The notes under the pieces: model-generated
Databases searched by the model: none
The model's input: only the letters and a program-made list of their open reading frames with translations
Told to the model about the DNA's origin: nothing
Translations under genes and position numbers: made by a program
Assembly (NCBI GenBank): GCA_029945375.1
Contig: CM057061.1
Coordinates: 496,001-560,000, forward strand
Reading direction: 5' to 3'
Length of the DNA stretch: 64,000 nucleotides
From: Agaricus subrufescens
Taxonomy: Eukaryota; Basidiomycota; Agaricomycetes; Agaricales; Agaricaceae
In this document: positions 23,617 through 34,130 of the stretch, piece after piece
How positions within the stretch are numbered: the stretch's first letter is position 1
Layout: each line of letters opens with the position of its first letter

Positions 23617-25539
23617 TCACTCCCCCGCCGGCCCTTTCCCCTCGGCACGCACCACCTCCCACACGTTGGAGCCCAGGCTGTGCGCACATCCCGTCAGCGA
23701 CCTCCACCGCGCAACCGAGGCGCCTCACTCACCAAAACACAAAGACACACATCCCATAGACCATCAGACCCAACGCTGCCCAGTTCAGTGTTTTGTTTGC
23801 ACTTGGATCGTTGCGCGTAAGCTGCAGCATCAACACGTCAGCTCTGGTAACTTCCAGCACAGGTTTTTGACACGACCGCATACCTTCCAATACAATAACC
23901 CGGGGAGAATGAACGTGATCGTCGTGGAGCCGGTGGACCCCACAAATGACAGAACTACCACACTCGGGTCAATATTGGGCTGTCCTTAATCTTCCTTTGT
24001 GGCTCACCTAAACGCAAATCACTGACAAAGAAGGCAGTGCTAAACCCAGAAACGACGATGACTATAGTTATCAGTGCAAATTTCCATGTTGGCAGATCCC
24101 CGCCACCGTGCTCATCAACATGTCCATCATCCTCATCATCAGTCGCCACAGGCTTGTACGTAGAATTGCGCCCTGAATGTAACACCTTGTCAACTGAGTT
24201 CCGGCATGGGTGTACCTGAAGTGGATACGAAAAAAGAACAAGGATCACGATGGCAAGTTGTCCAACAGCGACAAAAATTGACGTTGACGGGTACATGGCG
24301 ATTATATTGGCCCCGACCTGCAAATGTGGGCTTAATGTTTCGTCCCTTCCCAGTATTTTGTACATACCTTTGAGCCAAAGGTCAAGTAACCAAAGACAGC
24401 AACGATCTCATAGGTAATTAGCGCAGAACCAATAGAACCTCCAATCATCATATTCATTCTACTTTGAGTGTTGCTCGCCACCTCGTTGTAGAGGGGGAAA
24501 AGCTACAAAATAAGCACCAACTCATGCCAAATAGGACGAGAAAGACTTACATTCTGAGCACAAGTAAACGCAAAGACTTGAACAGGGAATGTCGATATGA
24601 AATCCGAACGGAATTTAACAAGCCTGATTTCCCCCGGGGGTGTCATCCCTTTCAACGGCCAAAAGTAGCTGCGTATAACAATAACAATCAAATACACTGC
24701 AAAAACAAAAAGACTTCAGCACACGCAACACTATAAAGAAACAACCTTACCAGCAGAGAACAACGCAACATAACTCGTGTGACGAAGACTATCGATACGA
24801 CGCAAGAAGCACAAAGGCACCAATACCAACGCAAAAACCCAAACCCAGTTTCCCCCGTCCAACGTCCATGGAGGAGGCTCTACTGTCCCAGAGCTTAAAT
24901 CATGGTAGAACGAAGCCACAACATTCGGCATCAGGCCCTTAATAATGATCAAGTAGCTACACTGAATCAGCTCTGGCTTCTCTTCCAACGAAAACACAAG
25001 ATAGTCACCTGATAGAGACGCCGAAGCACTTGATAGCAATGGCGGCATCAAAGAAAACGGCAGCCTTCGGAAACGTAAGCTGGGAAACTGCGTTAAACGA
25101 TGCCCGCCGGTGTGGCGTATATGTAGCACAACGCGATAAGAGATACAGTCCAAACCCGGCAGTACTCCCTGAGAAAAGGCAGGTCAAGATACCCGGGATA
25201 AGACCACTAGACGCCATGGCCTACAGGTACACTCGTCAGCTTACGATATGCATCACAAACCAAAGTCTCCTCACCAAAGGAAACGTTAACATTCCTACAA
25301 CGGAGTCAGCCACGAGCTCAAAAGGCACACTCAAAACCCAACTCACCAGTTCCTATGATAGTATTGCTAAGGTTGCTGATACAGCTTCCCAGAGTCGCAT
25401 GGCCATCTCGTTCACCACTACCCTTGTGTGCCACCGCAGAGTCTCTATCTCCGAGTAAAGCATTGGTTTCATTGTTTCCCACTCCAGAGTCAACCGCCTC
25501 GGCACCACTGTCGCGCGCAATTCCATATGTCTGCCTCAT
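23617..25539 (-). CDS. Amino acid transporter, Aa_trans/AVT-like (SLC38-type)
   Basis: Multi-pass membrane carrier of the Aa_trans family; AVT relatives move neutral amino acids across the vacuolar membrane. The first helix reads GSCISNLSNTIIGTG, then MLTFPL and AMASSGLIPGILTCLFSGST across two short introns, the family hallmark. Later helices include FDAAIAIKCFGVSI, WVWVFALVLVPLCFL, IVIVIRSYFWPLKG, YEIVAVFGYLTFGS, VAVGQLAIVILVLFSYPLQ, FALITIVIVVSGFS and VVVLSFVGSTGSTTITFILP. The C-terminus splices to LGSNVWEVVRAEGKGPAG. The start is uncertain: 25539 is the minimal ATG, but in-frame SNNDQEEEYE runs upstream of it from an acceptor near 25575. A candidate first exon, MSSSVDE with a perfect donor, starts at 25880. 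That start would be only 13 bp from the RPB7 start. Confidence 0.88.
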
Positions 25540-25893
25540 CTCATACTCTTCTTCTTGGTCGTTGTTAGAAGGCTAGTCAGGGGTCAGGAGTTATACAAGA
25601 GTAACTTATTTAAAATTAGAGAGGGGGGTCCTACAAGCAAGGATTCCAGCGTCAAAACCCAAAAGAATCCGTCGAGGGGTAACAAGTAAGATGAAAGTCT
25701 GAGAAGGAAGGGATAGTGCGCTAAGAGCTACCTTAGTAAGGAACGCAACCAAAGGGAAGCAAACTCCCTGACGAGAACTCGGTCGACTCGGGGCGACACT
25801 CTGTCCCATTCGCTTGATCCATGCATCACGTGCACCGGACCAAAACCTGATGCGCTTACCTCATCAACCGAGGACGACATTCTTGGACCGACA

Positions 25894-26701
25894 ATGTTCT
25901 TCATTGTAAGTAAATTAGCAACAAAATACCTCATGAGACCTTAAACCAAAAAAAAAAAAACACATACTCCCAGAAAGAACTAACCCATACAATCCTACTA
26001 CACCCGTCCTACTTCGGCCCTCGGATGCTCAGCTTTTTAGAATCCAAATTGTATTCAGATGTCGAGGGAACCTGTTCAGGCCAATTCGGTTATATCATCG
26101 CCGTCGTCTCTATACTTGACATTGGCAAAGGCATGGTCCTCAGCGGAAGTGGTCAAGCAGAATTCGTGACAAGATACCGAGCTATCGTCTTCAAGCCGTT
26201 CAAAGGAGAGGTCGTAGATGGAGTGGTCAACAATGTAAACAAGGTGCATCTCTCTCCACCACTTACGCCTTCCCCATTACTAACAGACCTCCGAATCGCC
26301 ATTCAGATGGGTTTCTTCGCCGACGCCGGCCCTCTGACTGTCTTTGTATCACATCAAGTCTGTGGACACCGCTTGTCATCATCCACATACACATGAGTTG
26401 ACTCAGTTGCATAGCTGATTCACCCTAATATGCGCTTCGACCCCAACTCAAATCCACCCTCTTTCGCTTCGGAAGACCAGGTACGTCACCAAATATATTT
26501 TACCGAAACAAGCTGACAGTCGCATTCCTCGTAGATCATCGAGAAAAATACGCGCGTTCGCCTAAAAATCGTAGGTACACGCGTCGACGCTACCGAAATT
26601 GTGAGCTCTTCAATCATACACCCCATGAATCCAGAGTCTAAGTTTCCAAACAGTTTGCAATTGGAACGATCAAAGAAGACCATCTAGGTGTCATAGACTA
26701 G
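25894..26701 (+). CDS. RPB7: RNA polymerase II subunit Rpb7
   Basis: Second half of the RNA polymerase II stalk; binds nascent RNA through an S1/OB domain. Six exons, 25894..25905, 25974..26243, 26307..26357, 26415..26480, 26535..26600 and 26654..26701, join to 170 residues, the usual length. The first exon codes only MFFI. It continues KELTHTILLHPSYFGPRM, then EVEGTCTG-like DVEGTCSGQFGYIIAV and AEFVTRYRAIVFKPFKGEV (residues about 65-85). MGFFADAGPLTVFVSHQ and PNMRFDPNSNPPSFASEDQ follow. The OB domain is IIEKNTRVRLKIVGTRVD and the end FAIGTIKEDHLGVID. A 12-nt first coding exon and a poly-A run inside intron 1 make the true start easy to miss. Confidence 0.94.
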
Positions 26702-26910
26702 ACCACCACCACAATGATATCGCGATGATCATGCGTAGATGCAAGTCGGTATAACAAACGTTTTAATGCGCTGCGAAAAGCCTCACTGGTACAGTCAACC
26801 GGTTCTCTCAAACGTCGCTTAGTTCGCTCTACGAGTAATACCTAACGCAAAACAGTCTTAGCTCTACGGGTGTTCTCTAATAAGAATGTAATTGAACGAG
26901 AATATGCCAC

Positions 26911-28787
26911 TTAAAGATGTGCTCTCGTGTCCGCAATCGCACTCTCCAACATGCTAACAGCCTTCTCAACTGAACTATCAATAGTGGTCGTCCAAGCTGA
27001 ACATATTACACGTGAATCACAGTCCACCATGAAGAAGGCACAAAAGCAACTCACCCCAACTCCAGTTCTCTTTCACCGCATCGCCAATTTCAGGCAGGCG
27101 TTCCGGCTCCTTATCAGCGTCGAAACCAGGTAACTGAAGACCAAACAATCGTCCATTTCCTAATGATCTATCAGCGACTTTCTCCGCAATCGGTCGGCGA
27201 ACAGTATCATAAATTTGAAGTGCCGTTTCGATGTTCGACGCATTCGTTAGTTTATGACCCAAGAGGGTCGATAAAAGGAAAGCATCCTCGATCGCTTGAC
27301 CAGCCCCGGATGCTTGTTGCGGCGACATGGCATGAGCCTGATATCCAGGATTTGATTGATTGATTTTCATTTAAAATAAGATTATGACTTACTGCATCTC
27401 CGAGTAATACTACCCTCCCTCGAGTCCAAGACTTCAGCTTCTTAACTGTATGAACAGCCCAGCGCGAAGGGCTGTCGATGCACTTTGCCATAGTCAGATT
27501 ATTGACTATTTCATACCGCAAAGTCAAGAACAATACCTTCAAGATGGCTTGAATTTCAGACTCCCATCCGGCATGTGCATCAAGAAGTTCTTGGTTGTTG
27601 ACTTGGCTCACCCATGGACCAGGGAAAGTGGTTCCAGCGAGCTCGTCCTTAGCATGGAAGGCAGCAACGTTGATGAGCTTTCCGGAGCTAATGGGGTACA
27701 CCACGACATTCTGAAGCACAGTGATAGATGGATAACAAGCGACGATGAAGCAAGTAAACACTTACAACATGTTGCCCCATATACTGTCAATTTCAAAGAA
27801 GAAAACTTATAAGAGGTGTAATGATCAATACGACAGATTACTTACCATGACAGGTATCGAATTATGTTCAGGAATTCGAACCTTCTCTTCAGGATGAGCA
27901 TCACGGTACGCTAGCAGACGTTCAGTAGGGACCAAAGCTCTGTATGCCACAATCCCAGTCCAAGATGGCTCTATACCACGAAGGATAGCGTCAGCCTCAT
28001 CAGCGCGTCCTGCATCGGTAGCTTCTTGAGCTTGCTCTGTGAGCATGTCCCGCCTCACAGTCGACCTAACACCATCAGAACCTATGAGGATATCGCAAGT
28101 CGTTACTGAGCCATCGTCAAACTGAAGTTCGATCTTCCCATTCGCTAAACGCCTATGGGTTGAGAGACGTTGGCCGAAATGGGTAGGAACGTTCTCCGGT
28201 AGGTGATCTATGAGGACTTTAAGGACGTCTGGGCGGTAGTACCGCAAGAAGGAACCTAGATAGAAGAAGATGGTATGAACAAGGTTTCTCGATTCAGGTA
28301 TCGTGCTGCTTCACCTTGAGTTGTTAATTTATAGAAATCATGGCCTTTGGGCTGGTCGGCCTTGCGAAAGATGAACACATCGGCTGAGGAACAAAGATAG
28401 CTGTAAGTTGTTTTTATGATGCGAGTTATGGTAGATACATACAGAGTTCATAAGTGGGCTCGACAGCGTGAAGGCGTGCGAGGTCTTTGTCAAGGCCCAG
28501 GCGGGCAAGAGTCTTCCATATACGGGGCCATACACCAATCCCCGCGCCAACCTCACCAAATTCTGGTGCTTGCTCGAAAACCTCGACACTAATGTCAGAG
28601 TGCCTCGCCAAACAGACTGACAGAATCAACAAAAAAATGACTCGGGACAGAAGCAATATCAACTCACTGGCTGCGGCTAAGCCGCCGATACCGCCACCGC
28701 TGCACAAAGATTATCTGCCATTATTACGGGGATGGGGAGAAACTTGAATACTTACATGATTGCGACGTGAAATTTAGGAGATGCCAT
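26911..28787 (-). CDS. FAD-dependent monooxygenase, salicylate-hydroxylase-like
   Basis: Group A flavoprotein hydroxylase that would use NAD(P)H and oxygen on an aromatic or similar ring; the substrate cannot be read from sequence. The start at 28787 gives MASPKFHVAII, splicing to the FAD dinucleotide motif GGGIGGLAAA. DISVEVFEQAPEFGEVGAGI and WPRIWKTLARLGLDK follow. The DG motif is ILIGSDGVRSTVRRD near 28080, and the GD motif is GRVVLLGDA near 27420, continuing SPQQASGAGQAIEDAFLLS. The last exon ends DSSVEKAVSMLESAIADTR and stops at 26911. Salicylate-hydroxylase relatives in fungi are numerous, some acting in catabolism and some in secondary metabolism. No biosynthetic neighbours are present here. 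Confidence 0.88.
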
Positions 28788-31447
28788 GGATAGATATAAG
28801 AAAACACGATGCTGCTTGAAGCTTGAAGGGATACCAGATATCAGGCTGGTTTTATATTCCTGGTCTATGTCCATCTGGCGAAGTCGGACACGACAAGCAC
28901 GAAAATACTTGTGGCTAGACCATCTCGAATGCTCCGTGTGTGTGCCAGCACTCGCTCTTCTCATTAAAATAACCGGATCGTAGTTGATAACTCTACCTTC
29001 ATGACTCGGCGGTAATATGCGCCTTAAGAGGCGCAAAGATCCAATTGCAACGGGGTTTTCTTCGACTAGTAGAATGTATTCAAGCCGGTGGCAGCAAGTG
29101 GGGATACGAGAGCCAGACAGGCCGCTGTCCTGGTCTGGGCACGGTGAGTCCGCTGATGTGGCAAAGACAGAGCTTATCCTTGTCAAAAGAACCGGAGAGA
29201 TCACTGATGCAGCCAACGAAAGCGAGGGCCGAGCAGAAGTTAAAAAGTCTATCGCATGCAGTACGCCGTGTGGCGCACTTTGCGGGTGGCAGACATTGAC
29301 GACTGCGCATCGTGTAATTGACCAGGCCAATTGAAAATTCCCGCAACAATCCCGAACCGTGTCGAACCATACGCTTCAAGATGCCAGACAGTCAAAACCA
29401 GCACTGGCAAAACAAAAGCACGGGTCCGAGAGTAGCGGCGATAATTCCGAGTATGTCTAGTCTGGTCTATACTCTACTCCGTAGATCTAGACAACAAGGG
29501 ACTGCGGGCTGGGTTGGGCTGGGTTGGTGAGGTCACGTCAGAGTGACTACACCGAATCAGTGAAGCGCCTGAATTAGATTGCTCAGCTTTATTCACGTTC
29601 GGCGCTGGCAGAAGAAAACTCCAGTTCCCACCACACCGACTCCAATGTCCCCCAACACAGCCATTTGGAATGGTAAGAGGAATACACAGGTATTTTTTGC
29701 TCGAGTACAGGGCAACATCTGGTTAAATTGCAAACCAATGGATGTTACAACTCCAAAAAAAAAACTTCACCGTGAGATCGACACACGAAAGTACTCAATA
29801 GTCCGATCTCGTCACCAGCTCACGCTTGGTTCGTTTAACTGATCAATGATATGGAACAATAAGCCCCCATTGAACTCCCTCGAGCAAAACGGACTAAGCT
29901 TGACTAGTGAAAGTCGCCGGTAAGACTGGGGTATTCACCTCCTCATCCATACGCTTATTCGTTTCCGTAGGTCCGGGGTGCATCTCTGGACACCCCCGTG
30001 TCTTAGCCGAAGACTCGTACCTGGGCCATACTTTATCCAATGACTAACACGCATATAGGTACCCGCGAACATTCGTCAGGAAACATAGCTGATTTCCCAC
30101 AAGAGTTCGCCGATCTTGTCACTCGCGTATATATTCGCGTCCGCGTCGACCTCACTTTTCATCCGGTCTAGAACCCCATGAATCAATTAGTATCATTTTC
30201 CAGTCGGCCTGCATTCCCGATGCCGAATATCATTGGTTACTTAAAGGCAAATATATGTCGGAAACTGGAGGTAGATTATTACGATACTCGGTTTTGACCA
30301 TGAAGATCATCGTCCTAAACGCGTCACAATTGCAGGGGAACTTTCTGTGATTCTTTTGAAGTCGGTGGTGATCGGAACGAGGGAACAAGGTCCCTCAGAC
30401 GCATACAAAACACGGAGAACAAATGTCGATCCTGTTGACTGATCGGGGGATCAACAACGCGCGAGAAAATTCTTCGGCTACGCTGTTTTCGAGGTTGGGG
30501 GGGTCCACAGCATCACTCCACCGACAAGGAACATTTATTGAAGGAAATGAGGAACGGCAGCCACAAATCCAGTGTGGCTCATCATTTAATTAGACCGGCT
30601 CATCGCAATCCGTTTAGTCTCGGCCTCCTTGTGACATCGCTATCCACAATTAAACCGTACTACTCACAAGCATACGATCAAGAACCCCTCATCTCTCAGT
30701 ACGAGCACATGTTACAAACCTTTTTTGACTTTTTGTTCCGCCTCTATTTCTTGCTCTGCTCGTTTTGGAACCTATCCGGTTTAACTCCTCGATCAACCCC
30801 ACACAATTCTCGCATGCTGTAATTCCATAGTTCCTTTCAAGACCCTTCACGGTGTCCAAAATATTTCAGTAGAAGTCGAAGGCCAACGAAGCAATTAATC
30901 GGGGACGATGAATTTAAATCAATCACGGTCACGTATGCCTAGCTTTCCATCAATCTTTTCATCCTTGGCTTCTAGCCTCATTCCACCCGTGACAGATATC
31001 TGCCATAATAGACCTGATTGATTGCACAGAAGGGAATATATCTTAACAAACTGCGACTACACGCCCCCGAAATTTAGCTGTGATGAGTGTGGGACAGTTA
31101 TATATGCCTCATGTCCGATATAATCTCGAGTTAGGGCTTTCCACAACTGTATCGAGATTAGAAGACCTCGGAGTCACAAAATATGCAAAGAGATGTCATT
31201 GTCCCTGCGAAACGAAAATGGGTCGATCCACATGGTCTGTTCGCTCCAAGTACACCAACCCGTCAACTCCGAGCCCAATCTCAAGAGCGGGCAAGGAATC
31301 TTCCGTTTGGCATTGGCATTTACCATATGGGCAGTCCGGTGGGCAATAATTCCGAGAGTAAACAATCAGGCAGGCCCTCATATCCTAGAATTAAAAAGGT
31401 AAATAAAACTCGGCCATCCTTGAAAGAGTAACAGGAGAAGGTAAAGG
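28788..31447. other. Gene-poor 2.7 kb between monooxygenase and Cdc27/POLD3 genes
   Basis: Only short frames on both strands, none longer than about 190 codons and none resembling a known family or with convincing splice context. The region holds a G-rich tandem element at 29498-29523. It should also contain the monooxygenase promoter and the terminator of the polymerase-subunit gene. I see no transposon remnants such as terminal repeats. Confidence 0.5.
29498..29523 (+). repeat. G-rich 10-bp tandem repeat with G-quadruplex potential
   Basis: Five GGG runs occur in 26 bases, and the last four are each separated by two bases (gggctgggtt repeated). The unit is a perfect 10-bp tandem duplication and a canonical G4 motif. 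It lies about 710 bp upstream of the monooxygenase start. Confidence 0.65.
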
Positions 31448-33724
31448 CTACTTCTTCGTCTTTGGTGGCCCGAAAAACGTATTCAATGTTTTCTGCTTCC
31501 GTCCGCCCTTTGCCCCTCCCATAGATTTGCTCGTAGACGCCTTAATCATCGGTTTAGACTCGCCATTTGTGTCGGCGGCTGCACTCGACGGTTCCGTTTT
31601 CTCAACTTCTCCTTCCATTTCCTTGACAGGTCTCGCTGGTCCTCGCTTGCCTTTTTTCGCAAGTGTGGGTTCGTTCTCTTCTTCGTCGACGGACTCATAA
31701 GATGTATAATCACTCACACCTACATTCCGCGGTCCGCGGGTGAGTCACTGCTCTGGATGCAAAGTAGACAAAGGGATGCTACGTACTCCAACCGTCGTCT
31801 TTTTTGATTGTCCGAGTTTTCGTCACAGGTCGCTTCTTGAGGCCGTTCCGGCCAACCGGTATGACCTTTTTTTCTTTCTTCTTTCTCAATTTTGGCTTAG
31901 GTTTTGATTCTTCATTATCAGACATGTCCACATCCTCTTCTTTCTTCGCGTTTTCCGTTACTTCTTGTTCCAATTCTGCATCGACTTTTTCTTCCGACGC
32001 CCCTACTCTAGCCTTTCTTGTAACCTTCTCCACTTTATCTGCGAAATTTGAATTCATTGAGACTTCCCAAAAAAAGTGAGATCTAAAGAGTGCTTACCGT
32101 CGTCTAATTCCATCATGGATTTTAGAATTTCCCTCGCTTCACTCGTGGACTTCGAATCGTGCCCGCTCTCATCGTCCGAACCTAGATTAGTTCTGTGCCG
32201 TAGCCGTCTCCGAGATTTCTTCATTGGTGGCCCATTATCATCTTCATCTTCGGATGATCTTATAGCCCTGTATGGCCTCGGTTTAGACACTTTTTTGGTC
32301 GGCTGTGGGGAAGATCTTATGGAGGGTGGTTTAGAAGAGAAACGAGAAGGAGGCCCCGAGGGAGCGGCGGAGTTAGACTTCGTTTCCTCATCCTCGTCAT
32401 CTGATACAACAGCAGTCATAGGTTTTCTTTTCGTCCCTCGCTATAAGATATTACATGATTTGATTCAATATTACACGTGAGCATACGCACCTTTGTTGGC
32501 TCCGCTTCCTCAGATTCTTTCGGTGGTGCGATTGACGATGTTGGTGTGGTCTCCCTGGCCTTTCCAGTTGGAGCCGAAGATTTTGACGCTGCGCCAAAAA
32601 ACATTTTGCCCTTCACCTCAGTAGAATTCTTGGACGTTGCTTCTTTGCCTTTCTCTTTGGGTGGATTCTGAGGCTTAGGAGCAAAAAAGTTCAGTTTCCC
32701 AGTTGGCTTAGATTTCTTCGGCTCCTCTTTGGCAGGCTCCTCGACCTTGTGGTCCGTCTTCGTGACTGCGGCGGTAGAGATGCTCGGCCCGGCCTTTAGC
32801 TTCGAAACAGATGGCTGAGCTTCCATAGTGGGTGCTGCTCTGTTTTTAACCTTTGCTTTACCCTCAAGCATCTATGGATCTGTTTTAGAAAATATTTACT
32901 AAATATCGAATAACGAACCTGTATATCTGCTCCAATGATCCTCCCTACTGCCTTGGCCATCTCAATTCCTTTCTGATTATCCGTTTGCCTGATTTGTTGC
33001 GTGGGTACGCAAAGCAAATCCGCATCCTATCAATAGCTTATAAATAAAACCTCCAGTCCAAATGGATAAGGTCGGACACCCACTCGAACTGGAGAGGGGC
33101 TTAGGCTGTAAACATGCACCGACGTGATTTTTTCATATTTCGCTTTGGTGTCTGATAAGTTTGTTCACAACACCGAACAATTAAGTCGACCAGTTCTCCC
33201 ACAACAATTAGCATATACACATACCTTCAAGTTTGTCCTCACCAACAACAGTCATCCTTATTTGTAGCACAGCCTCTCCTCCATATTGGTCACTGCCATT
33301 AGCGAGTCCATAGTTGGGAGTTGATGTCGGTGTAAACCCGTAACCCATATCGACGTCCATGTCGCTTGAGCTTTGGCTTTCTTTAGGTTTTCCGTTGCTT
33401 GAATCGTGTATTCGTCCACTAACGATGTATGTCGCACAACACATTTGGTCAGGTGAGCTAGAGGCCTTTGCGTGAAACGCGGCAAGTTCACTAAGCAATC
33501 AGACGCATAGTTAGTTCAATCTATCGTGTGACCCGTTGTAAAAGGCGCACTTTTTGGCGACATTGACATGAATGCTAAACGCCCTACTCAAAGAGCGGTA
33601 GGTAACCTTCGAGTGGGGGAAAATGTTCAGCTCAAACGTCAAGTGGTGAATCCGGCACACTGACAATATTCCTGGAGATGAAAAGTTGTTTTGTTAGATA
33701 GTCTTCAATGTTTTGGGTCGTCAT
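31448..33724 (-). CDS. DNA polymerase delta non-catalytic subunit Cdc27/POLD3
   Basis: Accessory subunit that tethers DNA polymerase delta to PCNA in replication and repair. The start at 33724 gives MTTQNIEDYLTKQLFISRNI. VTYRSLSRAFSIHVNVAK follows, then ELAAFHAKASSSPDQMCC and ATYIVSGRIHD, matching the winged-helix N-terminal domain that binds the small subunit. The C-terminal two-thirds are Lys/Glu/Ser-rich and disordered (for example KPRPYRAIRSSEDEDDN). The last residues carry a textbook PIP box, QKTLNTFF, followed by GPPKTKK and the stop at 31448. That position and motif are diagnostic. Several introns, not all resolved, lie between 32870 and 33660. Confidence 0.92.
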
Positions 33725-34130
33725 GGCTGAGCGCTAAGCGCTGAAGACGGAGGGATGGTTTATGAGGATGACTTGTCTGAGTATCAGCCCGCCAGCGTCG
33801 CCCGCGAAATGAGATCACACCACGCGTCGGGTAACGTCACGCGCCTGTGACCCCAGTGACGGTACTTGCTTCACTGGTAGACAGGAAAGATTCTACATTG
33901 TTGTACACAGTAACATGTAGTGATCTCTCGAAACATATCAAATTCAACACGTATAGACCAATCGATCTCTGCGATGATCACTACATCTCCGCTAGAATTG
34001 TGTTGTAATAAAACGGCTCAGCGATGCCTTCATATTCAGTGGTCAAAAAGTCGATAGGACGATATACAAGGTATTATCAATGATCATTGGGACACCATAA
34101 TTTCTGAAAATCTATAACTATCATCATCAT
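33725..34130. other. Intergenic, Cdc27/POLD3 promoter and CRN-gene 3' flank
   Basis: 406 bp with no supported frame. It holds the promoter of the polymerase subunit and the 3' end of the CRN-type gene. Nothing else is recognised. Confidence 0.5.

Noticed and set aside
25948..25960. Poly-A run next to RPB7
   Set aside because: It lies inside the first intron of RPB7, before a normal acceptor, so it is not a retroposon tail.
28752..29330. 192-codon minus-strand frame overlapping the monooxygenase start
   Set aside because: Only its last 11 residues are the real N-terminus; upstream part lacks family similarity and would precede the signal for FAD binding.
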